64,000 bases of DNA, from assembly GCA_028564925.1 (NCBI GenBank), contig CM053029.1, forward strand, positions 30,032,438 to 30,096,437. Direction: 5' to 3'. How positions within the stretch are numbered: position 1 is the stretch's first letter; each line of letters opens with the position of its first letter. The translations under genes and the position numbers were made by a program. The notes beneath the pieces were generated by a model. The model ran no database searches. It was not told the origin of the DNA and was given only the letters and a program-made list of their open reading frames with translations. Below are positions 12,269 through 23,857 of the stretch, piece by piece. This DNA is from Lithobates sylvaticus. Its lineage: Eukaryota; Chordata; Amphibia; Anura; Ranidae.

Positions 12269-13646
12269 TTAGTGACTAGAGTTGAGCGGACACCTGGATG
12301 TTCGGGTTCGGCAGGTTCGGCCGAACTTCAGAAAAAAGTTTGGGTTCGGGACCGAACTTGACCCGAACTTGACCCCGAACACCGAACCCCATTGAAGTCA
12401 ATGGGGACCCGAACGGCTATAATAAAGTGTCGGCTCCCATCCCCCTTAATACAGAGAACAGTCATTGAAGTCATTTATTTTTAAAAAGTTAGTCATAAAA
12501 AGTGTTTGGGGACCCGGGTCCTGCCCCAGGGGACATGTATCAATGCATAAAAAACTTTTAAAAACGGAAGTTTTTTCGGGAGCAGTGATTTTAATAATGC
12601 TTAAAGTGAAACAATAAAAGTGTAATATTCCTTTAAATTTCGTACCTGGGGGGTGTCTATAGTATGCATGTAAAGGGGCGCATGTTTCCTGTGCTTAGAA
12701 CTGTCTCTGCAAAAAGTGTCATTTTTGCAGGAAAGAAAGCTATTTAAAATCACTTGCGGCTAATGTGAATTGTCGGCTCCCGTAATACAGAGAACAGTCA
12801 TTCATTGAAAGTCATTCATAAAAAAAAAGTCATTGATAAAAAATAAAAAAAACAAAACAAAAAAAGCGTGGGGGTCCCCCCAAATTCAATAACCAGGCCC
12901 TTCAGGTCTGGGATGGATTTTAAGGGGAAACCCAGCCAAAAAAAATGGCGTGGGGTCCCCCTCAAAATCCATACCAGACCCTTATCCGAGCACGCAACCT
13001 GGCAGGCCGCAGGAAAAGAGGGGGGACGAGAGCGGCCCCCCTCCCACCTGAACCGTACCAGGCCACATGCCCTCAACATTGGGAGGATGCTTTGGGGGTC
13101 TGAGACCCTCAAAGCACCTGGTCCCCATGTTGATGAGGACAAGGGCCTCGTCCCCACAACCGTGCCCGGTGGTTGTGGGGGTCTGCGGGCGGGGGGCTTA
13201 TCAGAATCTGGAAGCCCCCTTTAACAAGGGGACCCCCAGATCCCGGCCCCCCTGTGTGAAATGGTAAAGGGGGTACAAAAGTACCCCTACCATTTCACCA
13301 AAAAAGTGTCAAAAATTGTAAAAATGACAGGAGACGGTCTTTGACAATTCCTTTATTAAAAATCTTCTTTCTTCTTTCTTTTGGTCTTCTTTTCTTCATC
13401 TTCTCCTTCCGGCATCTTCTTCTTCCATCTTCTTGGCCTTCTCGTCCAGCATTGGTGTCCCTTCTGGGCCGCTCCGCGCAATGGGAGGCTCCCGCTGTGT
13501 GAGGCTTCTCTCCGGTATCTTCTTCCACAGCGTCGGTCTCTGAGGCTTCTCTCCGGTATCTTCTTCCAGGGCGTCGGTCTCTTCTTGGGCCACTCCTCGC
13601 AATGGGAGGCTCCGGTGTGTGAGGCTTCGCTTCGGCTGACAGTTCT

Positions 13647-13698
13647 TTTATAACGGAGGGCGGGGCCACCTGGTAACCCCGCCCCCCTCTGACGCATG
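13647..13698 (-). promoter_or_regulatory. Promoter-like module, left arm (mirror image)
   Basis: Read on the minus strand: GACGTC followed by CCCC, then GGCCCCGCCCTCC (GC box) and TTATAAAAG (TATA). It points toward the left arm, back-to-back with the module at 13734-13766. A minus-strand AATAAA lies near 13350-13357. The CRE is less perfect than in the right arm (GACGTCAT). Confidence 0.45.
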
Positions 13699-13733
13699 GG
13701 GACGTCATGGGGACTTCCCTATGGCTTTCCCCT

Positions 13734-13766
13734 CTGACGTCACGGCCCCGCCCTCCGTTATAAAAG
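13734..13766 (+). promoter_or_regulatory. Promoter-like module, right arm
   Basis: Within 33 bp lie a perfect CRE (TGACGTCA, 13735-13742), a GC-box core (CCCCGCCC) and a TATA box (TTATAAAAG, about 13758-13766), all oriented toward the right arm. An AATAAA follows at about 14090. This is a compact Pol II promoter architecture by motif; activity is not shown. Because of the palindrome, the left arm carries the mirror-image module. Confidence 0.5.
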
Positions 13767-14088
13767 ACCTGTCAGCCGAAGCGAAGCCTCACACACCGGG
13801 AGCCTCTCATTGCGAGGAGTGGCCCAAGAAGAGACCGACACCCTGGAAGAAGATACCGGAGAGAAGCTCAGAGACCGACGCCGTGGAAGAAGATACCGGA
13901 GAGAAGCCTCACACAGCGGGAGCCTCCCATTGCGTGGAGCGGCCCAGAAGAGACACCAATGCTGGACGAGAAGGCCAAGAAGAAGCGGATCGGAGGAAGA
14001 AGAAGATGGAAGAAGAAGATGCCGGAAGGAGAAGATGAAGAAACCGAAGGATGAAGAAAGGAAGACCAGAAGAAAGAAGAAAGAAGAT

Positions 14089-14097
14089 TTTAATAAA
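14089..14097 (+). terminator. Polyadenylation signal in the right palindrome arm
   Basis: TTTAATAAAGG lies about 330 bp downstream of the TATA box at 13758, followed by a GT-containing stretch (CCGTCTCCTG). The same signal is mirrored in the left arm, and a related one is present at about 63412 in the other copy. Together with the central module it outlines a miniature transcription unit. Confidence 0.4.
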
Positions 14098-15304
14098 GGA
14101 ATTGTCAAAGACCGTCTCCTGTAATTTTTACCATTTTTGACACTTTTTTGGTGAAATGGTAGGGGTACTTTTGTACCCCCTTACCATTTCACACAGGGGG
14201 GGGGGCAGGATCTGGGGGTCCCATTGTCAAAGGGGGCTTTCAGATTCCGATAAGCCCCCTGCCCGCAGACCCCCACAACCACTGGGCACAGTTATGGGGA
14301 TGAGGCCCTTGTCCTCATCAACATGGGGACAAGGTGCTTTGGGGGTCTCAGACCCCCAAAGCATCCTCCCAATGTTGAGGGCATGTGGCCTGGTACGGTT
14401 TCAGGCGGGAGGGGGGGGGCGCTCTCGTCCCCCCCTCTTTTCCTGCGGCCTACCAGGTTGCGTGCTCGGATAAGGGTCTGGTATGGATTTTGAGGGGGAC
14501 CATACGCCATTTTTTTTTGGCTGGGTTTCCCCTTAATATCATGCCAGACCTGAAGGGCCTGGTTATTGAATTTGGGGGACCCCTACGCTTTTTTTATTTT
14601 TTGTTTTTTTTTATTTTTTATTAATGACTTTTTTTTTTATCAATGGCTTTCAATGAATGACTGTTCTCTGTGTTACGGGAGCCGACAATTCATATAGCCA
14701 CGAGTGATTTTAAATAGCTTTTTTTCCGGCAAAAATTACACCTTTTGCAGAGACAGTTCTAAGCACCGGAAACATGTGCCCCTTCACAAGCATTCTATAG
14801 ACACCCCCCAGGTACGAAATTTAAAGGAATATTACACATTTATTGTTTCACTTTAAGCATTATTAAAATCACTGCTCCCGAAAAAAACGTCCGTTTTTTA
14901 AAAGTTTTTTTTTGCATTGATACATGTCCCCTGGGGCAGGACCCGGGCCCCCAAACACTTTTTATGACTAACTTTTTAAAAATAAATGACTTCAATGACT
15001 GTTCTCTGTATTAAAAGCACTTGTGGCTATATGAATATCAATTCATATAGCCGCGAGTGCTTTTAAAAGACATTTTAAAACGCACCATTAGTAGGCATGG
15101 CTGTGATGGCTTCTAAGGGCACACTAGTGAAACTACAGTTAATTGGCTGCCCTGCAGCTTTTAAAAAGGCGGCAATACATCGCCGAACACCGGACCCGAA
15201 CCCGAACATACAGTCAGTCAATTGTTCGGGTTCGGGTCCTGGACCCGAACACCCAAAAGTCCGGTACGGACCCGAACTTTACAGTTCGGGTTCGCTCAAC
15301 CCTA

Positions 15305-16110
15305 TTAGTGACGGAAAAATGCGAATTGGAACAGAGATTAGATGACTTAGGAAAAATGTGTGAGTTAAGAGAAGGTTGCATCACATTTTTGAATCAAAGG
15401 GAGGCTGAGAATTTACAAGTTATCACACTGCTTAAGGAGGAATTACAGGGTGCACAGGCAGCCATAATGGAAACATGCAATAGCCGAATGTGCAATGGTG
15501 GAGGTACCCTCCGCACATGCTCAGTGTACAAAAAAAATAGAAGTGGAACATGAAGAAAACCCGTATGCTATTGTTGCTGCAAATCATATTACTATGATGG
15601 GAATCAATATTGGAGACGTAAATTAAAATGTGATAACTGCGCTTGAAATTGATTCAGGAGCTGAAATGGAAACTTCTGATGACTCCTCAGACAATGAAAG
15701 TGTAAAGTCTGTTCATTCCAATCTTAGTAATAGTATCCAGCAATGTGAATTTCCAGCGACATATGTTAAAAAAAGGGCCTGTGCAGGGAAACCAGAATTA
15801 AAATGTTTTTTTGTGTAAAAGGGGAGGTCACATCGCAAAGTATTGTTGGGCGAATAACTATATCAAAAGAAGATCATACCCGAAAACGACCCCAAGGCAT
15901 TATGAATGTTATTCGGCCAGTTGGGGTAGCAATCCAAAGCATGGAGCCCATAGTAAGCAAACCCAGTTCCCGGTTAAGACCCAATTACGGAGTCTACAAA
16001 CTGAAAAGCAATATGTAGGACAGTTGCGTAAAATCAAAATGGAGGTTGCCGCATGGTTATTCAAACATAGCACTGGGGGCAGCAATGTTAGCAGCACTTA
16101 ATCAGCTGCA
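15305..16110 (+). pseudogene. gag-like fossil with CCHC zinc knuckle
   Basis: The proviral sequence resumes right after the hAT target duplication. The first part has coiled-coil composition (stretches such as ELEQRLDDLGKMCELREG), then an acidic Ser-rich stretch, then a nucleocapsid-type CCHC knuckle at about 15800-15845 with the spacing C-x2-C-x4-H-x4-C (including CKRGGHIAKYCW), followed by basic sequence. This order is that of a retroviral Gag C-terminus. The region is broken and not translatable as a whole. Confidence 0.65.
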
Positions 16111-16435
16111 AGTATGTTAAAAATATTCTGATCAAAGTTTCCTTTCTATGAATAAGGTTTGATGTGAGTTTCAGGTTTGGAATATGATAGAGGACCTTGA
16201 TATAGTTTTATTATTTTCAAGGATGAGCCTCTGAATTGAATAACTCTGTTATGATTATTGTTTTTTTTCCTCTTATTTTTAAGTATTTTTGTAATTTTTT
16301 ATAAGGTTATAAAAGGTTTTATAAATTGTTTTTGAAATTTTTTTTTATCATTTTTTTTAATTTTTTTTTTTTTTTTAATTTTTAATGTTTTTAATTTTTA
16401 TTTTTAGTTTAGTTGTTTATTCCACCATTCTGGCT
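16111..16435. other. T-rich low-complexity stretch
   Basis: Past the gag-like remnant the plus strand becomes very T-rich, with long runs between 16260 and 16420. It ends abruptly at the hAT fragment (TATTGCTGGCAGATCC). No gene is seen. No pol-like sequence occurs here or in the other proviral gaps. Confidence 0.6.
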
Positions 16436-18811
16436 TGTATTGCTGGCAGATCCTCTATTTGCGGGTTGGCAAGTGCCACTGTCACTACAGAGGTGGATGA
16501 AGAGGCCGAGACTGCAGCAGAAGAGGAAGCAGGAGGAGCCAGAGACCTTTCTTGGTTTTTGAGGTGTCTACTCCACTGCATCTCATGCTTTGCACTTAGA
16601 TGCCTGGTCATGCAGGTTGTGCTCAGGTTGAGAACGTTTATGCCTTGCTTCAGGCTCTGATTGCACAGCGTGCAAACCAATCGTGTCTTGTCATCAGCAC
16701 ATTGTCTGAAGAATTGCCACGCTAGGGAACTCCTTGGACCTGGCTTTGGTGTGCTCTGTCCCTTGCTGCGTTGGGCAGTAGCAGACGTACTGTCTAGGGG
16801 ACAGATGCTCCGCTTTTGCACCCTGCTCCCTCTTCTGCTGTGCTGGTGGCTCTGTGCGACCACCGCCTCTTCCTCCGAACTACACTGGTCACCTGCATGA
16901 CGTTGATTCCAAGTGGGGTCAAGGACCTCATCGTCCTCCACATCATCTTCCACCAGTCTTCACCCCTGCCCTCCTTGTCGGTCTGCACAATGGCGAAAGC
17001 AGCAGCAGTTGGCACCTGTGTTTCGTCATCATCCGAGACGTGCTGCGATGGTCCTCCCATGTACTCATCATGAAACATAAGTGGTTGGGCATCGGTGCAC
17101 ACAATCTCTTCCACTTCTGGGGCAGGGCTAGGTGGATGGCCCTGGGAAACCCTGCTAACAGAGTCATCAAAAAGAAGAAGAGACTGCTGCATGATTTGGG
17201 GCTCAGACTGCTTGGCTGATTTGCAAGGGGGTGAGGTGAAAGACTGATGGACATCGACTGCAGGTGCCAACTCTGAACTTTCATCAGGAGACTGGGTGGG
17301 AGACAATGTGAAGGAACCAGAGGCACTGTCAGCAACCAATCTACTATCGCCTGTACTTGTCCTGGCCTTAACATTCGTACAGCCTCATTAGGCGCGCCAA
17401 AATACCGCTGCAGGCTCTGTCACCTAATTGCCCCTGAGGAAGGTGTTTCACTAGTGCGTGTAGCTGGCACAGATCGACCACGTCCTCTCCCTGCAACAGG
17501 AGCTCCGCCAGCAGCACCACGACCGGGGCCACATCCCCTTTTTGATGATCTCTTCAAAATTTATGATCTCGCCCTAAATGGGTGTTTTTGCAATAGCAGA
17601 ATACAACCACAGTATGTAAAGCGTGTATCTCAAAAACTGCTAAACTGCAGAAAATGCTATTGGGAAAAAAAAAATGTCACTACAATTTTTTTTGGGGGAT
17701 GGCACAATAGAAGAAATATTGATCGATTGTATGTCACACTCCTGCACACATGCACAAAGCACTGAAAGATTTTATTTTTTGGCAATAGCAGAATACATGC
17801 ACAGTGTGTAAAGCATGTATGAACATGCAGAAAATGCTATTGGGAAAAAAAAAATGTTGCTACAATTTATTTTTTGGGATAGCACAATAGAAGAAATATC
17901 GATCGATTGTATGTCACACTCCTGCACAAAGCACTGAAAGATTTTATTTTTTGGCAATAGCAGAATACACGCACAGTGTGTAAAGCGCGTATGAACATGC
18001 AGAAAATGCTATTGGAAAAAAAAAAATGTCGCTACAATTTTTTTTTTTTTGGGATAGCACAATAGAAGAAATATCGATCGATTGTATGTCACACTCCTGC
18101 ACACATGCACAAAGCACTGAAAAAGATTTTATTTTTTGGCAATAGCAGAATACACGCACAGTGTCTAAAGCGTGTATGAACATGCAGAAAATGCTATTGG
18201 AAAAAAAAACCTGCACAAATCACAGCAAATTTTTATTTTTTTGCAATGTTTTTGCAATAGCAGAATACACATGGCCTCATGGTACTGTTAAAAGACTGTG
18301 CACTGCACCCCAGCCAGGGTACAAATGATTTAGGACTCTCTTGAATAATTCTCTGTCTCTTTTCCTTAATAAAGACACTCTCTAGTCTCTACTCTAGCTA
18401 TGTAGATCGCTCACTGATATAACTAATTTGAAGAAAATTTAAGGAATGTGGACTGACTGACTGTATCAGACTAACTCCTAATGAAATCCTCTCTTAGCAG
18501 CACAGGAACCGGTCTATAGCAGAGTGACGCTGTGTGCTGTGTGTGTGTACCTTTTTATATAGAGGCTGGGTCACATGCTGCACTGGCCAATCACAGCCAT
18601 GCCATTAGTAGGCATGGCTGTGATGGCTTCTAAGGGCACACTAGTGAAACTACAGTTAATTGGCTGCCCTGCAGCTTTTAAAAAGGCGCCAATACATCTC
18701 CAAACACCGGACCCGAATATACAGTCAATAGTTCGGGTTCGGGTGTGGGACCCGGACACCCAAAAGTCCGGTACGGACCCGAACTTTACAGTTTGGGTTC
18801 GCTCAACCCTA
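16436..18811 (-). mobile_element. hAT copy B, 5' part only
   Basis: Minus strand. It ends at the family terminus GCTCAACCCTA (18811) and carries the subterminal repeats, AT-rich tandem units (17580-18260, about 190-bp period) and the N-terminal half of the transposase: leader region, acidic region and BED finger (VCTLCNQSLK, about 16640-16690). It stops after the finger at 16436, where the core and dimerisation domain are missing. Frames are shifted in the leader region. The other terminus is absent, so this is a remnant and not an autonomous element. Confidence 0.85.
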
Positions 18812-19605
18812 ATAATCATGCATAATCATTGTCTTTGTGTTCCTTTCCAGAGACCAGGGAAGAGTAAACAGGTTTGGATACTAAATATTTGTGTTTTGTT
18901 TGCAGGTCCGTCAAAGTGAAACCAACACGGGGGGTTAGGTTATTGTAAATGCATAATCGATTAATACATGGTACCATGAGCTCATTAATTAGTAATTGTT
19001 TGCAAACAATGAAAAAAATGTAAACATTAGTCTGACATTAATGGACTAAAGAGTTACAAATGAAGTTACAAATGTTTTGTTTGTGTTGTTTTTCCCATTA
19101 ACTAATTGCCTTTCAGATCAAAAGGAGCATGCACTCTTCTCAGGAGAAAAATCCATGGATGTCTTTAATTAAAAGTTTGTCATTGTTGTATGGCGGTTGT
19201 CTTGTCATGTTGTTCTTGGGTGATAATGGCCAGACTTTTAATTTTTTTATTATTTTTTGTTTTGGAATTTTTTATTTTTTTGTTGGGGTTATTGGTTTAG
19301 TCAGCTATTTTATTGTTGTTTTGTTCATGTGTAAAGGCTTAGGCTTTGTCCACCTGAAAGGGGGTTAGTGCATACATCTTAAAGATGAAGATAAATGCAT
19401 TGTTTTTTTTTTTTAGTGTTTTTAATTTGAGAATTTTTGAGAAACAACATTGACGATCATCTTTGAAATTTTTGATCATACCATGGGGGTCCATTTTAGA
19501 GTCGGTTCAGCCTAAAGAACTCATGGTTGGTTGGATAGTAAGTTACTGGGTTCCAAGGAGGGAAATATGAGTAAATATAGTAAGCGAGCAGATAAGTAAG
19601 TAAGT
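18812..19605 (+). other. Proviral interior between two hAT copies, unrecognised
   Basis: About 0.8 kb of AT-rich sequence lies between the facing ends of hAT copies B and C. It includes a TTTCCTTTCCAGAGACC stretch (about 18840) that looks like a splice-acceptor context and long T-rich tracts (19220-19310, 19400-19420). By position it belongs to the provirus. No domain could be recognised. Confidence 0.4.
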
Positions 19606-21588
19606 TCGGGTTCGGGTTCGGCGATGTATTGGCGCCTTTTACAAGCTGCAGGGCAGCCAACCGACGCTAGTTTCACTAGTGTGCCCTTAGAAGCCATCAC
19701 AGCCATGCCTACTAATGGCATGGCTGTGATTGGGCAGTGCAGCATGTGACCCTGCCTCTATATATAGTCCAGACACACAGCACACAGCGTCATTCTGCTA
19801 TAGACAGGTTCCTGTGCTGCCAAGAGAGAGGATTTTAGGAGTTAGTGTGATAAAGTCAGTCAGTCAGTCCACATTCCTTTAATTTTCTTCAAATTGGTTA
19901 GATCAGTGAGTGATCTAGATAGCTAGAGTAGAGTAGGGAGTTTCTTTATTAAGGAAAAGAAAGAGGCAGAGAGAATTATTGAAGAGATTCCTAAATCAAT
20001 TGTACCCTGGCTGGGGTGCAGTGCACAGTCTTTTAACAGTGCCATGAGGCCAGTGGCAGACAAAATATAAAATTTTTACCTGCAAGCTCAGTGCACTATT
20101 ACTGCACTGCATATAGTAAGAGATACACCATAGTCTCCGTGTATTCTGATATTGGAAAAACATTGCAAAAAAATTAAATTTTGCTGTGTTTTTTTTTTTT
20201 TTCCCAATAGCATTTTCTGCATGTTCATAAACGCTTTAGACACTATCCGTGTATTCTGATATTGGAAAAACATTGCAAAAAAATTTAATTTTGCAGTGTT
20301 TTTTTTTTCCCAATAGCATTTTCTGCATGTTCATAAACGCTTTAGACACTATCCGTGTATTCTGATATTGGAAAAACATTGCAAAAAAATTTAAATTCTG
20401 CTGTGTTTTTTTCCCCCCCCAATAGCATTTTCTGCGTGTTCATACACGCTTTAGATACTCTCCGTGTATTCTGATATTGGAAAAAAACATTGCAAAAAAA
20501 TTTAATTTTGCAGTGTTTTTTTTTTTACCCAATAGCATTTTCTGCGTGTTCATAAACGCTTTAGACACTATCCGTGTATTCTGATATTGGAAAAACATTG
20601 CAAAAATATTAAATTTTGCAGTGTTTTTTTTTTCCCAATAGCATTTTCTGCATGTTCATAAACGCTTTAGACACTGTACGTGTATTCTGCTATTGACAAA
20701 AACACCCATTTAGGGCGAGCTCATAAATTTTGAAAATATGAGGAGATCATCAAAAAGGGGACGTGGCCCGGGTCGTGGTGCTGCTGGTGGCACTCCTGTT
20801 GCAGGGAGAGGACGTGGTCGATCTGTGCCAGCTACACGCACTAGTGAAACACCTTCCTCAGGTGCGTCTTCGGAGAGTTTCGAAATCCCCTTGTCTTACG
20901 TACTGAGCAAGCGCAGTACAGGGCGGACACTATGCGATGGGGGACAGAATTCGACACATCATTCACCACTAGCCTTACCCAGCCATTTTTGTATTTTTGA
21001 ACCAGTGTTGGCTACCTCGTCCTCCTCCACCGCCGCTTCCACCTACACCGCCACATCCACCGCCACCTCAACCTCCTACTCCATATGGACCTCGTCCTCC
21101 TAGGTCAAGATTATAATTTTTTCATTTTTTTAATTTCCAAGTATTTTATTTTCCCACTATCTTATCCATTAAATTGAATAATTTTTTCCAGAAAGTGCGT
21201 ACTCTGGGGTATTCCCACCATATGTGCGGCATCGTGCCGTTGAGTTCCTGAGGTTCTTAATGACTTCATGTACCTCTTCTGCTGAGAAGGGGGCCTTCAG
21301 CATTTTATTTGTATTTTTAATTTTTTTTATGTTATTTTAAGTTATTTCCCTATACACATTAGTTTGCAGAGCACTTGCCATGCTCTTAACAACATTTTGT
21401 TGCCATTTGCAGCCCTCTAGCCCTTTCCATGACTTTTTTACAGCCATTTTAGTGTTCAAAAGTTCGGGTCCCCATTGACTTCAATGGGGTTCGGAGTTCG
21501 GGGTCAAGTTCGGTCCCGAACCCGGACTTTTTTCCAAAGTTCGGCCGAACCCGCCGAACCCGAACATCCAGGTGTCCGCTCAACTCTA
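19606..21588 (+). mobile_element. hAT copy C, internally deleted
   Basis: Plus strand, opposite to copy B. The left side has the GTTCGGG-rich 5' subterminal sequence (the last about 100 bp of the terminus is missing) and five AT-rich tandem units (20130-20700). The transposase start ATG is at 20738, encoding a basic leader (MRRSSKRGRGPGRGAAGG). After about 45 codons the sequence jumps to the 3' noncoding region and ends at GCTCAACTCTA (21588). It lacks the BED finger and catalytic core, so it is a non-autonomous deletion derivative. It shows the intact start codon that copy A has lost. Confidence 0.85.
20130..20700. repeat. Tandem array, about 100-120-bp unit
   Basis: About five units, each with CGTGTATTCTGATATTGG, AAAAACATTGCAAAAAAAT, TTTTGCAGTGTTTTTTTT and CCCAATAGCATTTTCTGC, then GTTCATAAACGCTTTAGACAC. 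The unit matches the upstream arrays of the other hAT copies (for example 39010-39460 in the opposite orientation), differing mainly in homopolymer length. Confidence 0.85.
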
Positions 21589-22825
21589 ATTATGGATAAG
21601 AATTTGATTCTGCTCTTGTTTTTCAATTCCAGAATCCTGGTGGAGCGAGATTGGAAATGTTTCTGGAAAATGGATGACAGATGATCATCATTTTTTTTTC
21701 TGGACTCTCTCCTGATGAATGCAAACGTGTTATTAATATACGTACAATGGGTTGGAGGTTGGGGGAAGGAATAGAACACATCCAATCCATCAGAACATGA
21801 AAATTTAAAATATATATTTTTTTTTGTGGGAGGGAGGAGTTGAAAGAAGAAAAGTTGTGTAATGTATGACATGTATTGACGTAACGGAATTTATATGGTG
21901 CAGGTACCCAGGAGGCGGGCACTTATGCATAATAAGGTGTCTGTTGGCCAGACAAAAGGGTGCCAGGTGACACATCAATGGGGTGAAAACTTCCTCGTAA
22001 GGGTGGTGTCTCAATCCTAGCAGTCCTATAGAGAAGCTTTCGGTTACTGGACATGTGGGACACCAGAACTAGACATGGGGGAGATACGCCTGGTTGATGT
22101 CTCACCTGAGAGGTTGAAACCCTGCACAGGGAATGCCAGTGAATACACACAGGAGCATGCTCCATTAAATAAAGGGAACAAACGCTGGCTACCAGGGTAC
22201 AATATTCCTTCACCACATGGCGCTGCAACATCTCACAGTGGTTGATAAAACCTATTACCCTATATGTGCTGAGTATACGCTGAATCAAGTGTGGTCATTG
22301 TACCAGTGACTTACTCCCAGAGATGTGTGGACACAGAATGAGGTGCATGCAGGACACTTATCTCTGAGGAGTAACCGGAAGAGGGGGCATGTATTCAGCA
22401 CTATATTGGGGGAATAGGTGCTGGGAGGGGTATGGTTAATGGAGTAGACATCGGTATCCTGAGGAACAAACTCTCAGCCATAGCTTAAGCGGGACTTTGT
22501 TACTCAGAGAGATGGGTGGCATCCTTAATAACATTCTACAAAGTCACATAAATACCCAGGGTGAAGTGGCTCCAGATTTGGTGAACCATGTTGAGAGGTT
22601 GGTGGAGAGTGTGATGGTACAGGACAGAAATCTGTCATGGGCTCAGTGGCAGGCGGAAGTGTCAACCAGCATCAAGCTGATTGTACAGTCTCTGCATGAT
22701 GGGCAGTGGCCTGATAAGTTAGCATCACCGCTCAGTAAGACTCTGCCAAAACACTTCGCTTACACTAATCCAAAGTGGTGGTCGAATGCCTGGATGGGCT
22801 GTACCAGTTTGGATTGTGAAAAGTG
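21589..22825 (+). pseudogene. Proviral interior, env-like fossil
   Basis: Proviral sequence between hAT copy C and the Harbinger element. The last 330 bp (from 22497) encode a stretch with amphipathic helices and Trp- and Cys-containing motifs (WSNAWMG, CTSLDCEKC) of the kind found in the ectodomain of retroviral transmembrane envelope subunits. The related membrane-anchor-like stretch lies beyond the Harbinger insertion. The Env call is inferred from this order and from its position before the 3' LTR. Broken. Confidence 0.4.
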
Positions 22826-23857
22826 TTAAGCCCCATACACACGGTCGGACTTTTTCATGGATTCTGTCCGATCGGACAAGGTTGTTGAAAAATCAGACCG
22901 TGTGTATGCACCATCGGACAGTGTTCGTCAGTTTGTCCGACGGACAAAGTCTTATCTCCTGCTGGAAAGATTTGCCGTCAACACGGTCCGATCACACCAA
23001 ATCCGATCGTGTGTACGGTTGTCCGACGGACAAAGTGCTACGCATGCTCAGAAGAAATTCTGTGACGGAATCGCTCGGTCAGGTAAAACTACCTTTCCTA
23101 ATCGACACAGCACATTCGTCACGCTGCAATGTTAAAATGTCTTTAATGCAGCGCATTCTCTTTTTCTTTACAATGCAACAAGAATGACATGTTTTAGCTG
23201 CTCCTATTCACCCGCACTTCTCACAAACTTAGTTCTTTATTACTTTGCAGCATTTATACACTACATGTTTATTTTTACTCAGATCGTAAAACAATCTTTG
23301 TTATTTTTTTAACATGTTTTTTTTTTTTTTTTTTTTTTTTTTTTGGGGAATACATATTTGAAGGAGAATTTGTTTGTTTTTTGGAGGGGGGTTGTATGTC
23401 TCAACTTAGCAAAACCACATTATTAACATTTGTATTTCTTGCTTAAATTTACTAGGAGTTTGTTGGTTGTTGGTGCCCCTTGTTAATTATACTTTAGGAT
23501 TAGTGAAATGTACCTGCCTACTCAAAGAAAAACTGTCATTGTAGAAAAGTAAAACACAATAGTCAATGATTATTTCAAATCCAAAAAACATTTATTTAGG
23601 TCTCAGCAACAAACCAAAGAGGAACGCAGCCATGGTGAAACTTGGGGAATTTGCAAAGCCTTGGACACCCATGGCAACCATCATTTTACAGGCTTAAACA
23701 ATTGGGGGCATGAAGAGTACCTATCTAAATAATAAGGGAGCGCAATCTGGTCCTGAAGTCCAAAACATCCGGAACTGCAGCAGATGCCATCTAGGTCCCC
23801 AGGGTCTGGTCCTACGAGAGGCTCCATCTTCTCTCAGACCAGACTGAATCAAGGTCA

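Larger units (their letters stand above)
12440..15020. repeat. 2.6-kb palindrome, arms about 1.25 kb
   Basis: Left arm 12440-13669 and right arm 13744-15020 are reverse complements over their whole length with scattered small differences. Paired landmarks include CCTGGGGGGTGTCTATAG (about 12646) with CTATAGACACCCCCCAGG (about 14795), CAACCTGGCAGGCC with GGCCTACCAGGTTG, and TTATAACGGAGGGCGG with CCGCCCTCCGTTATAA. The 74-bp centre has further short palindromes. Lys/Arg/Glu-rich reading frames occur in both arms, but they are not conserved in frame between arms or with the related copy at 62194, so no protein is called. Confidence 0.9.
12277..15304. mobile_element. Palindromic hAT transposon with perfect 8-bp target duplication
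   Basis: Terminal inverted repeats are TAGAGTTGAGCG (left) and TAGGGTTGAGCG (right, reverse complement), flanked on both sides by TTAGTGAC (12269-12276 and 15305-15312). The outer about 150 bp on the left and 280 bp on the right match the two different ends of the transposase-bearing hAT copies, including the GTTCGGG-rich subterminal repeats. The interior is not transposase but a near-perfect palindrome (12440-15020). It is therefore a non-autonomous, foldback-type relative, mobilised by the hAT transposase by inference. It sits in the proviral gag region. Confidence 0.92.

Noticed and set aside
13295-14124. Lys/Arg/Glu-rich reading frames in the palindrome arms (EDTGEKPH repeats resembling zinc-finger linkers)
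   Set aside because: Frames are not preserved between the two arms or in the related copy at 62194; the TGEKPH-like string is not followed by Cys-Cys-His-His fingers.
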